A stretch of 64,000 bases of DNA. Source: Heliopora coerulea (taxonomy: Eukaryota; Cnidaria; Anthozoa; Scleralcyonacea; Helioporidae). Positions 26,101 through 35,867 of this stretch are shown here, in pieces. The stretch covers positions 1,444,501 through 1,508,500 of the forward strand of contig JASJOG010000075.1 in NCBI GenBank assembly GCA_030142905.1, written 5' to 3'. Each line of letters opens with the position of its first letter. Within the stretch, counting starts at the first letter, position 1. Below the pieces are notes generated by a model. The model saw nothing but the letters and a program-made list of their open reading frames with translations, did no database searches and was not told the origin of the DNA. The translations under genes were made by a program, and so were the position numbers.

Positions 26101-27263
26101 TGATTTTCTTTTCCAAATCTTTTTTCTTCGTTGTATCCAAATAAATTAATTGCAATGTTGTTATTTTTTTCAAATTTATCAATATCAAAAAATCCACATG
26201 GAAATTTCACATCTTTAACATTAAAATTCTCAGCTTTCTTTTTCAAAATTTTTGTAATTCTTCCAGGATTTTTTAAGTTGGGATTAGTTTTCAAAAGTTC
26301 ATTTATTACAACACACCATAATAAACACTTTTGGTCTTCATTTTGTGGATTGATAATTGCATTTTTATTTTTCAAAAATTCTGGTAAAGGAATATAAGAT
26401 GAAGCAAGTAATCTTTTAATATCATTAATATTGAGAATTATTTTCAAAGATTTTTTAAATTTCCACAAACTCGAATTTGTCATATATATTTCAAAACTTA
26501 AAATAATTTTTTGGGTCATTTTTTCATATATTTCATCAAAATTATTTCCTTCAAAAATTTCTTCGTAGTAACTATGAAAATGAGCATTATCCACAGTTGT
26601 TTCACCTGTTGCTGGATTTGTTTTTTCCATCAAACACACAAGAGTTATTTGTTGTTTTGTACTTGGGTATTTTTTTAATTTTTCAATCACCAATGGTTTT
26701 ACTTTTTTCAAGAGAGTCAAAGGATCATATAAAGACAATCCAAATTTTTTCAAATCCATTTGATATCTTTTTGTTACATTCAAAGCTTCTTTATCCAATA
26801 CAAATTTTGCAGTTGGGGTTGAAACTTTATTTTGTAATTTATTAAATATATCTAAAACATTATCTTTCAGGTGGTTATACCATTTTTTTTCCGTTACTTT
26901 ATTATTTAATGGACTGTATTTATCAAATAATTTTAATATTTTTTCCTTTGATTTTTCAACAAAATTTTTATTTGGTTTTATATATTGAGTTGGTTTTAAA
27001 GGTGCTTGTAAAATTTCTTCTGTAACTGGTTTGTCTAAAATTGACGAGGAAATTTCCTGATTTTTTCTTGGTTTTCCTCTACTTCTAACAAAAATTCTCT
27101 CACTTTGCCTTTTTTCTAGAGGTAATGTTGTTGGTCTACCTCTTTTTTCCCGTCTTGGTCCTACAAAAGAACCAAAAGGGTATTTTCTTGGTCTTCCACA
27201 AACCACGTTTTGGATTATCAGAATCCAATATATTTTGTGAAACATTACTTGACATGTTCATCC
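23160..27263 (-). pseudogene. PolB: protein-primed type family B DNA polymerase of inner Polinton, interrupted
   Basis: Two open frames (27,245-25,362 and 25,358-23,160) lie in the same frame, separated only by a TAA at 25,364-25,362 and one codon; together ~1,360 codons. Order: an ATG at 27,263 in TATATAAATAAAGG context; AT-hook-like GRPRKYPFG, KRGRPTTL and RGKPRK; Exo I YADFECN; Cys-His zinc sites; Exo II NLQNYDSHLF after the stop; motif A LDANNLYGWAM; motif B KLMNNSVFGKTMENVR; motif C FTDTDSLMYE. It would copy the element DNA using a protein primer. A second break is a frame change near 27,205, between the ATG and the AT-hooks. GC-rich hairpin sequence sits just before motif C (KKYGGTEGHGTAS) and at 23,466-23,487. 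All catalytic aspartates are present, so a single stop plus one indel separates it from an open gene. Confidence 0.9.
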
Positions 27264-27371
27264 TTTATTTATATATATATTTTTTTTTTAAAAGCATAAA
27301 AAAAAAAATTTTTTAATTTTTTTTTTCATGTTTGGTCATGTGATTAAATTTAAAAAAAAATTAAAAATGAT

Positions 27372-27663
27372 TTAAAGATCAATTTTTTTAAGTATAAAAA
27401 TATTTAATAATGGAGGTTCTATTTTTGGTTGAGGTTTTAAAATAACATGATAATGCATATAAATTTTTTCATTATTCTGGTAATCAACTTCAAAATCATA
27501 AAAATAACAATCTTTTTTTTTTATAATTTATTGTAAATTCAGTATGTGGTAATATTTCTTCTCCGCTAAGTTTAATAATTTCTTTGGTAAAAGTATAATA
27601 CATATTACTTTTTGTATATTTATAATTTTTTGGTACAAGTATTTCAATAATTGTTGAAGACAT
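27372..27663 (-). CDS. small unknown gene, frameshift in an A-run
   Basis: Starts at the ATG 27,663-27,661 behind TATATAAATAAAAGAGAG, like its neighbours, and reads SSTIIEILVPKNYKYTKSN.. for about 45 codons. A run of ~10 A near 27,520 changes frame, after which DCYFYDFEVDYQ... continues to a TAA at 27,374-27,372; about 97 aa in all. No family recognised. The indel in a homopolymer could be a real mutation or a sequencing error. Confidence 0.6.
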
Positions 27664-27840
27664 CTCTCTCTTTTATTTATATATATATTTTTTTTAAAAG
27701 CAGAAAAAATGAAAAAAAGAATAAAAATCAATTTTAATTTTTATTCTTAAATGATGATCACTGGCCGCAGACACAGTCATAAAAAACTAAAAATGATTTA
27801 CCATTAAATTTCAAATCTTTTTTCATATTAATTCTATATT

Positions 27841-28128
27841 TTATACTTCCTGCATTTTTATCAAAATTTCTCGCAGCAGATATGACTTAAATTTAAAAAT
27901 TTCACCTGTTTCTTTGTTTTTAACTATTATTGGAATTGGATTTTTAATTTTTCCTCTACAATATTTTTCATATTTTTCATTAGGTTCAGAAATTTTTAAA
28001 CCCAACATTTCTTCAAGTTGATTTTTTGTATAAGTTTTATAATTTTTTATATTTTTTTCTCTTGCAATAAAACGCAATTCTCTAATTGTTATTGGTTGGT
28101 TATTTGTTTTACAATGATTCTCTGTCAT
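27841..28128 (-). CDS. small SAP-like DNA-binding protein
   Basis: 95 aa. Residues ~12-45 (TIRELRFIAREKNIKNYKTY.KNQLEEML) have the helix-turn-helix pattern of a SAP or Rho-N domain, which binds DNA in chromatin, viral and plasmid proteins. The C-terminal half is basic with a KFKSYLLREIL helix. Start ATG in CTTAAATAAATG. It lies between PolB and the membrane-protein cluster. Similar small SAP proteins accompany other Polintons and large DNA viruses; the function (DNA packaging or replication accessory) is inferred. Confidence 0.6.
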   Translation of the reverse strand: MTENHCKTNNQPITIRELRFIAREKNIKNYKTYTKNQLEEMLGLKISEPNEKYEKYCRGKIKNPIPIIVKNKETGEIFKFKSYLLREILIKMQEV

Positions 28129-28189
28129 TTATTTAAGGTAAATTTTTTTTTTAAAAGAAATTTTTTAAAAAAACAACTTTGCTCGTTTT

Positions 28190-28240
28190 AACTTGCAGCT
28201 TCGTTGCTGAGTCCGAAGGACGATCGCTCAAGTCGTTCAA
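28190..28240. repeat. GC-rich hairpin block between genes
   Basis: GCAGCTTCGTTGCTG, then GTCCGAAGGAC, and further short complementary steps; members of the GC-hairpin family of this element, here outside any gene. Confidence 0.7.
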
Positions 28241-28241
28241 C

Positions 28242-28702
28242 TTAACACATAGGTAAAAATATAAAAAGACTAAATTTACAAAAATTTATAACTACATAAC
28301 CTCCTGAAAGACCAACAAGAAAAAAAGCAACATTTTGATATTCTTTCATTTCATCAGAAGGTTTATAATAATCTTCTAATTTTGGCGGTCCCCGGTCATC
28401 TTCTTCATTTGCTTCTTCTTTTAAATATTTATAACGATTATTTATTTCAGCAAGATTTTTCAAAGACATGTTTGTCTTATATCAGCATTTGCATCAGATA
28501 ATTGTTGTCTTAATTTTTCAATTTCTTGTTTTCTTTTTACTTGATCTTCATACCATTTTTCTTTCGCTTCACTCAATTTTTCCATTGCTTCATTATGTCT
28601 TTTTATCTCTTTTTCATATCCAGAATGATTTAATTTTGAAAATAAAAATCCAGCACCTGCAAAAGCAACTGCATTAAATAATCCGCCAACTACTGTTTCC
28701 AT
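28242..28702 (-). pseudogene. membrane protein with coiled coil, probably one gene broken by a frameshift
   Basis: Frame one (28,702-28,460) starts METVVGGLFNAVAFAGAGFL, a hydrophobic helix, followed by a charged coiled coil (residues ~30-75). Frame two (28,469-28,242) continues with a charged stretch (EEANEEDDRGPPKLEDYYKP) and ends in a hydrophobic segment (VAFFLVGLSGGYVVINF). The two overlap by 10 nt. Related proteins as I recall them keep both parts in one chain, which suggests a frameshift near 28,465; two overlapping genes is the alternative. The first start has TATAAATAAATG, the second does not. Likely a virion or assembly membrane protein. Confidence 0.6.
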
Positions 28703-28726
28703 TTATTTATACATTTTCTCATTTTT

Positions 28727-28960
28727 TTATGATTTGAATGGATCAGAAGGAATCCACTTTTTCTCTTGAGCATATTTAACTGCAAGCGATGATAATCCAA
28801 CAGCTGCTGCAAGTTTTAAAGTAGGAACTAAACTAGATGGAGTTGACAAACCATCACTAATTACTTTTCTTGTTATCATTCCAACTCCAACAGCACCCAA
28901 TGTAATTATTGTAGAATCATATAATTCATTCATAACTTCTTTTCTATTCATTTCACCCAT
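28727..28960 (-). CDS. small membrane protein
   Basis: 77 aa. Hydrophobic segments at ~16-30 (TIITLGAVGVGMIT) and ~45-62 (LVPTLKLAAAVGLSSLAVKY) flank a basic turn. Start ATG in TATAAATAAATGG. It lies in a run of four small membrane-protein genes on the minus strand with 24-43 bp spacing. Not recognised by family; a virion membrane or entry accessory role is only suggested by context. Confidence 0.65.
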   Translation of the reverse strand: MGEMNRKEVMNELYDSTIITLGAVGVGMITRKVISDGLSTPSSLVPTLKLAAAVGLSSLAVKYAQEKKWIPSDPFKS

Positions 28961-29002
28961 TTATTTATACATATAAAAATTTTTTTTGCAAACTTTATTT
29001 TC

Positions 29003-29545
29003 TTACAGATTTTCAATAGAACACTTTGATGGTTTGAATTTAATTTCATAACCATTTTTATTTTCTAACTTAACTTTTTTGTTTTCTTCTTCACTTTGCT
29101 GCAGCTTCGCTCCGTGAAGCGGTGAGAGCCTTCGGCTCGATGCTGCACCTTTGGTGCTGAGCCCTTCGGGTGATGAGGCCTCTGGCCGATCATTTTGTTT
29201 GATTTCACTTTGTCTTTTGTCGCTTTTATATGCATAATATAGACCTCCAAGCGCAGCAACAATTGTTACTCCTCCAACAATATACCTAAAATCTACATAG
29301 TCATTTATTTCTTCCGCTAAGCTTCGGCCGTCGCGGTCAACTTTACGTTCAAGCTCCACTTCACTTTTTTCGCGCTGTCTTGCTTTTCTTTCTTTTGCTT
29401 CTCTTGAAATTTTTGCCAACCTTTTTCCCAATTCTACTTTTCTTGGATCTTTTACTTTTTCAGATTTTTCAACTGCTGTTATCCGCGGAGTGGTGAGAGC
29501 CTTCGGCTCTTTGTTGTTTTCAACTTTATTCGCTCATTTATTATT
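29003..29545 (-). pseudogene. basic single-pass membrane protein, frameshift near the start
   Basis: The open frame from ~29,530 to 29,003 encodes a highly charged N-terminal coiled coil (REAKERKARQREKSEVELERK), one membrane helix (YIVGGVTIVAALGGLYYAY) and a polar tail. The only upstream ATG with the element's AAATAAATG context, at 29,532, is one base out of frame, so the start is broken. GC-rich hairpins at 29,101-29,190, 29,311-29,340 and 29,481-29,512 are translated as RSLAEE, PEGLSTKGAASSRRL and similar, and do not break the frame. Confidence 0.6.
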
Positions 29546-29697
29546 TATTTATTCAATTTTATTTTTTATTTATTTTTTATTCAAAGTTATTTATGAATAA
29601 AACTAAATAAAAGTTAAATAAAACCTAAGTAAATTTTAAATAAAACAAATGTTATTTAAAATTTATTCAAAGTTATTTAAAATTTATTCAAAATTTA
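29530..29697. repeat. A/T low-complexity repeat, TTATTCAAAGTTATTTA type
   Basis: Direct copies of TTATTCAAAGTTATTTA and shortened forms fill the gap between two minus-strand genes. It could hold the promoter of the gene to its left and the 3' end of the 393-aa gene. Confidence 0.6.
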
Positions 29698-30876
29698 TTT
29701 AGTTATATATTTTAATGTTTCATCTTCGTCAAAATCAACACTATATTTTTTACAAAGAAGATAATGGTTTAAAACAATTTCTGGATATTTCATTTTTCTT
29801 GTTGAAACATATACATATAATATTTCTCCATCAATTTTTCCGTGATCTTTATTTTTTGATCCAAGATAAAATTTCGTATTTGGAGTGTGTTGCTTTCTAT
29901 CGTTTGTATTGAAAGAAAGAATTTCTTTTCCATTTACATAAAGATTTCCTTTTTTAACACCGTTGAGATTACCTTGGTCCCAATGAACAGAAAGACATAT
30001 TAATTTGTTTATTTGAGTTGCATTTGCTTTCAATTGCCATGTGTGATTTGAAACTGTAGACGGATATGAATTTGTGATATCTAATGATGAATTACTATAA
30101 GAAATACCAAAATCAAAAGAAGTTGATTGATTTGTTGTTTCATTATCTGTTATTTTAAACAACGAAACCTCATTGTTAGATGAATTTAATGATTTTAAAC
30201 CATATACAAAATAAAAATTCAAGTGTTGATTGCTTAAAATATCTTGTGTACTAACTAAATGTAAATTGTTGCTATTTGATATAAGATTAGTGTGGTATTG
30301 AACACAATAAAAATTATTATTAATTGTAGATTTTTTGAAAAATGGTTGTTTGTTTGAATCATCTTGTTTGAAAATCCAATCTTTTTTTCTTGACAAATTT
30401 AAAAGTTTTTCAACCTTTTTATCACTTCCAGTGTATTCAATATAATCATCATCATCTTTAACTTCAAAAATTCCCAAATCGTCCATTTGTAAATTATAAA
30501 TACACGACAACGAAGTTGCCACAATATAATTTCTCAAAGCTTTAGTTTTGCCATCAACGTATTTTTTATTCACAACATGATAATTAGAAGAAGGAGAATA
30601 ATTTGCAGCGTGAACAATATGATTATTTCCCATATCCAAATCTCCTGTCATTGTTCCACCAGATAAAGATAATTTGGAATCAACATATGATTTATTTGTT
30701 AAATCAGTATTTCCAGATGGTGTTGCACTGGAAATTACTTTATAAGAAAGCATATTCAAATTTCCATGCATTGTTCTGCCAGATAAATATAATTTTTTAT
30801 CAAATTCTTTTAATAAAAATTTTTTTTGACTTTGTGTTTTTGAACTAAAATCATCATCATCAAATATAACACTCAT
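29695..30876 (-). CDS. fibre-like protein with two phage-tail repeats and a LamG-like domain
   Basis: 393 aa. Near residues 30-110 are two copies of the repeat GxTMxGxLxM...NKxYVD (one is SGGTMTGDLDMGNNHIVHA). This is the unit of bacteriophage tail fibre and collar proteins that fold as a trimeric beta-structure. The rest (about 120-393) resembles a concanavalin/LamG jelly roll, ending GEILYVYVSTRKMKYPEIVL. Start ATG in GTATAAATAAATG. It lies next to a second fibre-like gene with the same layout. Such proteins bind receptors or glycans; a spike on the Polinton virion is the natural inference. Intact open frame. Confidence 0.75.
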   Translation of the reverse strand: MSVIFDDDDFSSKTQSQKKFLLKEFDKKLYLSGRTMHGNLNMLSYKVISSATPSGNTDLTNKSYVDSKLSLSGGTMTGDLDMGNNHIVHAANYSPSSNYHVVNKKYVDGKTKALRNYIVATSLSCIYNLQMDDLGIFEVKDDDDYIEYTGSDKKVEKLLNLSRKKDWIFKQDDSNKQPFFKKSTINNNFYCVQYHTNLISNSNNLHLVSTQDILSNQHLNFYFVYGLKSLNSSNNEVSLFKITDNETTNQSTSFDFGISYSNSSLDITNSYPSTVSNHTWQLKANATQINKLICLSVHWDQGNLNGVKKGNLYVNGKEILSFNTNDRKQHTPNTKFYLGSKNKDHGKIDGEILYVYVSTRKMKYPEIVLNHYLLCKKYSVDFDEDETLKYITK

Positions 30877-30899
30877 TTATTTATACAATTAAATTAATT

Positions 30900-32369
30900 T
30901 CATGATATATTTATTGAATCATGATCAACATTGTATAAATTACAAAGAACATAATGATAAAACAAAATTTCTTTTTCTGTCATTTTTTCATGTTTCAAAA
31001 CTGAAAAGAAAGACATGCTTCCATCAAAAGGTGAATTTGTGCTGTTTTTTATATCTCCAATTGTTAAAGCTGCACTGCCTGAAACAGTTTTCGATGTAAA
31101 AGATGTTAACTTTTTTCCATTACAATAAACAAAACTTTCATTATCACCTACGGTGCCCCCTGGGTTTGGTGTTGTATTCATATCCCAATGAATACTCAAA
31201 CATATCCATTTATTCAGGGTTCCAGCGTTCGCCTTCGATTGGAAGGCGGCAATTGGGTTTTTATGATTTACAGGATTTGAACCAATACTAATTTTATTAG
31301 CACTATCTCCAGCAATAACCAATTCTCTTGTGGTTGGATTTGCAAAACATACAAATCTATCCCAACCTCCGTTGTCATGCCCAAAAATTCCTGATTTTAA
31401 CCAATCACTTCCAGATGAAGGAACAGAATTCAATTTATAAACAACAAAAACATTTATAATATCTTTTTTTCCCGATATCGGATTAATGTTGGAATTTGAA
31501 ATCATTCTGCTGTTGGTTCCATTAAATTTTAAAAAATATTTATTATTTTCTTTTTCATTTTCTAAACACAAAGAAGGTTGAAGACTTTTTGTTGTTTGTT
31601 TAAAATTGTTTCCTTCAATACCATAATCAATTAATTCTTTTACTTTTCCTCCATTTCTTTCAAACAATAAATCATAAACTGAATTATATTCAATGAAATA
31701 TAAATTATGAAATTTCAAAGAAAAATTATCTTTCAAAATTGAAAAACTAACATCTTTTTTGAGAATGTTTAAACTATTATAAATACGGTCGTCAACGTAT
31801 TTCTTCCTTGCTAAATGTGTTTCAAGTGTAGGATTTGTTGAAGAAATAATTTTATTACTTCCAATTGTAACATCGCCTGTCAATGTTCTGCCAGTTAGGG
31901 ATAATTTTTTAGAATCTTGATTATCTACATATTTTTTTCTTGCTAAATGTTTTTCACCCATAGGATCTGAAGTTGTTAGAATTTTATGATTTCCCATGCT
32001 AATATTTCCTGACATTGTTCCACCAGTTAAGGATAATTTTCTAGAATCTTGGTCATCTACATATTTCTTTCTAGAAAGGTCTTTATCACTTGAAGGATTC
32101 ACATTTGTTGTAATTTTATTAGAGCCCATATCAATATTTCCTCTCATTGTACCTCCTCTTCTTGATAGATAATCTACATCTGTGTGTCTTCTTACTAAAT
32201 CATCTACATATTTTTTTCTAGCAAGGTGTTCTCTTTTTGTCGGGTCAACTGATGTTATGATATGGTTTGAACCCATGTTAATATCTCCTGTCATATCCCC
32301 TCCTGTTGTTGGTAAACCTCCTGTTGTTATATTATCGTTAACTTTTTCATATCCATAGAATAAACTCAT
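30900..32369 (-). CDS. fibre-like protein with four phage-tail repeats and a LamG-like domain
   Basis: 489 aa. Residues ~15-200 hold four ~45-aa repeats (GDMTGDINMGSNHI.., GGTMRGNIDMGSNKI.., GGTMSGNISMGNHKI.., GRTLTGDVTIGSNKI..), each ending LxRKKYVDD or similar. The C-terminal ~280 residues look like a LamG/concanavalin fold (WICLSIHWDM.., SMSFFSVLKHEKMTEKEI). It is a longer paralogue of the 393-aa protein, 23 bp away on the same strand. The repeat number difference is what one expects of a fibre shaft of variable length. Start ATG in TATAAAATAAATG. Intact. Confidence 0.78.
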   Translation of the reverse strand: MSLFYGYEKVNDNITTGGLPTTGGDMTGDINMGSNHIITSVDPTKREHLARKKYVDDLVRRHTDVDYLSRRGGTMRGNIDMGSNKITTNVNPSSDKDLSRKKYVDDQDSRKLSLTGGTMSGNISMGNHKILTTSDPMGEKHLARKKYVDNQDSKKLSLTGRTLTGDVTIGSNKIISSTNPTLETHLARKKYVDDRIYNSLNILKKDVSFSILKDNFSLKFHNLYFIEYNSVYDLLFERNGGKVKELIDYGIEGNNFKQTTKSLQPSLCLENEKENNKYFLKFNGTNSRMISNSNINPISGKKDIINVFVVYKLNSVPSSGSDWLKSGIFGHDNGGWDRFVCFANPTTRELVIAGDSANKISIGSNPVNHKNPIAAFQSKANAGTLNKWICLSIHWDMNTTPNPGGTVGDNESFVYCNGKKLTSFTSKTVSGSAALTIGDIKNSTNSPFDGSMSFFSVLKHEKMTEKEILFYHYVLCNLYNVDHDSINIS

Positions 32370-32388
32370 TTATTTTATAATAACAAAA

Positions 32389-33075
32389 TTATTTAATTTT
32401 GATTTCTAACAAAACATTTCCTATTGATAATGAATTATTTCCTTCTACTTTGAATTCTAATTCATTATATATTCCATTTGATAATTTTATTCCTCCTCCC
32501 GGTCCTGTTTCTTCAGGTGGATAAATTTTAGAAACACTACCTTTTAATGTTTGTTCTGTTGTTATTGGAATTTGAATAAGAATGTTACTTCTTTTACCAT
32601 CTACAACATTTTTACTTTTATCAATCATATTACAGCTTATGTTTACATATTCCAAGTTGTTATTAATATTTACCTCGCTGTCACTCTCTGTTAATGTATT
32701 TGCTTGTATTACTTTATTTTCTGGAAATCCTATGATTGGACCAAATGTTTGTAAATTTAATGTTTTATCTGATTTTATTGTACATTTTCCAGAATAATCA
32801 ATTTGTTCTAATTCTATTTTTCCAACATTTTCTAATTCAGTTTTTAAAATATTAGAGGTATAATATCCATCTTTGAAGTTAATTTTTGTATTAGCACCTT
32901 GTGTATCATAAGTATAATGATGAATATTTTGATCTAAATTATTATAATTCCAAAAAATACTTACTGATTTTACAAACATATGACCTCCACAATGAGTTAA
33001 TATAAGTGGTTTTTCTAATTGAATTATTTTTTCATGGTTTTCGTCTTGTTTGATAAATATTTTAAGATTTGTCAT
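32389..33075 (-). CDS. penton-like minor capsid protein (single jelly roll)
   Basis: 228 aa, the usual size for the Polinton minor capsid. It has alternating beta-strand patterns, a central LQTFGPIIGFPENKVIQ segment of the type seen in Polinton and adintovirus pentons (LG-F), then SEVNINNNLEYVNISCNMI and a Gly-Pro-rich turn before the last strands. It would form pentamers at the capsid vertices, the attachment site for the fibres encoded next to it. The gap to the fibre gene is 19 bp. Start ATG in TATAAAATAAATG. The identification rests on size, position and remembered motifs. Confidence 0.7.
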   Translation of the reverse strand: MTNLKIFIKQDENHEKIIQLEKPLILTHCGGHMFVKSVSIFWNYNNLDQNIHHYTYDTQGANTKINFKDGYYTSNILKTELENVGKIELEQIDYSGKCTIKSDKTLNLQTFGPIIGFPENKVIQANTLTESDSEVNINNNLEYVNISCNMIDKSKNVVDGKRSNILIQIPITTEQTLKGSVSKIYPPEETGPGGGIKLSNGIYNELEFKVEGNNSLSIGNVLLEIKIK

Positions 33076-33118
33076 TTATTTTATAATATATATTTTGATT
33101 CGAAAACTAAAAGTTTTC

Positions 33119-34720
33119 TCAGAGCACGTACCGTGCAATTAAAACTCCTCCAATTATTGATAAAGATAAAATCCATAAATTTTCACTTGACCCAATGGGT
33201 GTTTTTGGTGATTTACCTGAAAGACCTCGAAGCGGCGAGCCCGAAGGGCTTGAAATGTCTTTTAATGTATTATTTTTCAAATCTTTTTTGGATTCATTTT
33301 TCTTTATTCCACGAAGCGGTGAGACCTTCGGTCGATCATTTTTCTTTATTTCATTTCCTTGTATCGAGCTTCTTTTGCCGCTCTGCGGTTTTGTTTTTTT
33401 TTCTCCACCAAAATAATTTAAATTTTCGTTAATTCCAAAAACCATATTTTCATCAGAAACTTTTAATTTATTATTATATCCTTCAATAGGATCTTTTAAA
33501 ATAATTAAACTGCTCGGAATTAGCCATAAAGTTGGACTTATTGCAGTATTTAAAACCACATTTGTTGATGAAACTGCTGTATTCATATTATTTATCCAGG
33601 TTGAAGTGTCATAATTTATAATAGAATCTTCAAAAATTTTTCTAAAAACCTTTTGTGTTTCTAATGCTGAAGCTCTATTTGAAACAATACTTTGTCTTGT
33701 TCTTGCTTGAGCTCCTAGTATTGAATAAAGATAAGCTTCAATGCTTTGATTTAATAATTCAGTTCCCTTTTTTATTAATCCATCTGAAATTTTTGGGACA
33801 AATTTTTTATAATCATTTTGTGTGTCTCTAATTTGACCCGGACCATGTTGATATCTTTTCCATTTGTCAACACCTACGGTGTCTTGACCTAAATGTTCAC
33901 CTTTCAGGTTCATAATTTCTTGATAAGTCCATTTTGGATAGTGATCTTTTAAAAAACCAGCATTAAATTTATAAAATATTTTATCATCACCATTTTTCAA
34001 TTGATGCATAATTCTTCTGACTGTAAAATATAGATGAAACCTCATAAATGATGTAATTTGTTTTGGAACGTTAGCTGAAAATAATAAATGTTGGATTGAA
34101 ATTCCGCAACCATAAGTTGCAATCCATGTTCCTATAATACTTTGAAAATATGGCTCATTAAGTGACCATTTTGCATTATCATTTGTAGTTATATTCAATC
34201 CGGGTAAATTACACTGAAAATAATCTGTATTGTTTACATAAATTCTAAACTGATTAATTGGATAACTTAAAATATACTGCGTAGGAAAATTATCCCAATA
34301 ATAATTTTTTCCTGTATAATTAACATGTCTTTTTCCTCTTGGTAATTCTTGTATACTTCCTCCAAGTTTCCAAATTTTTGGAAAATTTAGTTCAGCGGAA
34401 CCCGAAGGGCGACGAAGTCGATGACCGGAGGGAATTGGTTTATTTATTGTTAAATATTTTGTCATATTTTGGTCATTTTTGAAAGTGTCTGAATTTATAT
34501 CTGTTGAAATGTATTCATTGTTTTTGAAATATGTTATTGTTTTTTCCCAACTTCCATTTTTATCAATATCATGTTCAAAATAAAACTTTGACATGTCTGC
34601 ATATGGATATTTTTTCAAAAAATTTTCTTTAAACTTTTTATCCAAAATTTTTCTTTCATTAACCACAAAATCATAATTTTTTCCATAATATTTTTTCTCA
34701 GCTTTTCCAAGTGAATTCAT
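33119..34720 (-). CDS. 533-aa tail-anchored protein of unknown function
   Basis: An intact long gene at the divergent point of the element. Residues 1-440 are mixed polar, with aromatic stretches (NYYWDNFPTQYILSYPINQF) and no known motif. Residues ~450-510 are low complexity and carry GC-hairpin-encoded repeats (SPLRG, PSGSPLRGLSG). Residues ~512-530 form one hydrophobic helix (LWILSLSIIGGVLIARYVL) at the extreme C-terminus. That layout suggests a membrane- or capsid-inner-face protein anchored by its tail. I recall similar proteins beside capsid genes in cnidarian Polintons, but no function is known to me. Confidence 0.75.
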   Translation of the reverse strand: MNSLGKAEKKYYGKNYDFVVNERKILDKKFKENFLKKYPYADMSKFYFEHDIDKNGSWEKTITYFKNNEYISTDINSDTFKNDQNMTKYLTINKPIPSGHRLRRPSGSAELNFPKIWKLGGSIQELPRGKRHVNYTGKNYYWDNFPTQYILSYPINQFRIYVNNTDYFQCNLPGLNITTNDNAKWSLNEPYFQSIIGTWIATYGCGISIQHLLFSANVPKQITSFMRFHLYFTVRRIMHQLKNGDDKIFYKFNAGFLKDHYPKWTYQEIMNLKGEHLGQDTVGVDKWKRYQHGPGQIRDTQNDYKKFVPKISDGLIKKGTELLNQSIEAYLYSILGAQARTRQSIVSNRASALETQKVFRKIFEDSIINYDTSTWINNMNTAVSSTNVVLNTAISPTLWLIPSSLIILKDPIEGYNNKLKVSDENMVFGINENLNYFGGEKKTKPQSGKRSSIQGNEIKKNDRPKVSPLRGIKKNESKKDLKNNTLKDISSPSGSPLRGLSGKSPKTPIGSSENLWILSLSIIGGVLIARYVL

Positions 34721-34741
34721 TATTTATTTTAATAAAAATAA
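34721..34741. promoter_or_regulatory. 21-bp divergent start region with AAATAAATG motifs
   Basis: The 533-aa gene (minus) and the integrase gene (plus) start back to back. On each strand an A/T-rich TATTTTAATAAAAATAA-type sequence runs directly into the ATG. The same layout, consensus TATAAATAAATG, precedes the genes starting at 27,663 and 27,263 (small spacer), 28,128, 28,702, 28,960, 30,876, 32,369, 33,075, 35,868, 39,118 and 40,137. It looks like a start-proximal late-type promoter element. Confidence 0.6.
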
Positions 34742-35844
34742 ATGAACCAAGACACATCAAATCTTAGTGACAAAGAATTTGTTATTGAGCAAGAGTTAAG
34801 AGATATTTATTACAACCCAGAAACAGGTTATCAATCTGCAGAAAGACTTTATCAAAAAGCAAAAGAAAAGGGATTAAACGTTAGTAGAAAAATTGTACAA
34901 GACTGGTTAAAAACACAAGATACTTTTACAAGATACAAAGCAATTGTTAGAAGACATAAATTTCAAAAAACATTTGTTAAAGATCTGGGTGATCAAATAC
35001 AAATAGATTTAATTGATATGAAAAAATACAAAAAAGATAATTATGATTATTATTGGATTCTTACAGCTGTTGAAATTTTGAGTCGATATGCGTTTGCTAT
35101 TCCTGTTTATAGAAAAGATACTTATAACATGACGTTAGCTGTTTCAAAATTACTTAGAAAATTCAAAAAAAGATTTGGTAAATACCCAAATGTAACTCAA
35201 TTTGATGAAGGAAAAGAATGTTGAATATTTTTCCTCTAAATCTGTTAAAAAAGCAGCTATAGTTGAAAGATTTAATCGAACTCTAAAAACATCTATGTGG
35301 AAATATTTTTATAAAAATAAAACTTATAATTGGATCGGCCGCATCAGCGGCGATCGCCTGAAGGGCTATGTTTTAAAAAAACTTGTAGATAATTATAATA
35401 ATACTAAACACAGTAGTATATTAATGAAACCTGTTGATGTAAATGAATCTAACAAAGACCAAGTGTGGAATACATTATATGGTCATCCATTGGGAGATTT
35501 ACCTCTACCTAAATTCAAAATTGGTGATATTGTAAGGATTTCTAAATATAAGAATATCTTTAAAAAAGGTTATGAATCAAATTTTACAGAAGAAATGTTT
35601 AAAATTTTAAAAGTATTTAGAGGTGATCCAAACATGTATGAAGTGGAAGACTTTGAGGGAGAACCAATTATTGGAAAATTTTATGAACAGGAATTGTCAG
35701 CTGTATCTGCTGTGGATAAAAAGGATGATGTGTATAAAGTAGAGAAAATATTAAAAAGGAAAAAATATGGTGTTGGTAAAGTGGGAAGGTTATGACAATA
35801 AACATAACTCTTGGATACCTGAAGAAAATATTCAAAATGTATAA
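34742..35844 (+). pseudogene. rve integrase with C-terminal chromodomain, two frameshifts
   Basis: The N-terminal 60 residues form a helix-turn-helix (GYQSAERLYQKAKEKGLNVS). The catalytic core has Asp in QIQIDLIDM, Asp in VTQFDEGKE and Glu in VERFNRTLK, the DDE triad of retroviral-type integrases. The frame ends at 35,224 and resumes at about 35,205 in another frame (VEYFSSKSVKKAA...). After an SH3-like KFKIGDIVRISKY segment comes a chromodomain (VYKVEKILKRKKYG...), whose end (WEGYDNKHNSWIPEENI) is in a third frame up to the TAA at 35,842. It joins element ends to target DNA. A GC-rich hairpin (35,331-35,367) is translated in frame. Two breaks make it inactive as written. Confidence 0.9.
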
Positions 35845-35867
35845 AATGTATAAAATGTATAAAATAA
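35836..35867 (+). promoter_or_regulatory. tandem TATAAAATG array before the 452-aa gene
   Basis: Three tandem copies of TATAAAATG end in TATAAAATAAATGG at the start codon. Repeated TATA-like units just upstream of a start suggest a strong promoter. Confidence 0.5.

Noticed and set aside
30603..30848. Plus-strand frames over the fibre, penton and PolB genes
   Set aside because: They mirror long, motif-bearing minus-strand genes and have Phe/Leu/Ile-biased shadow composition.
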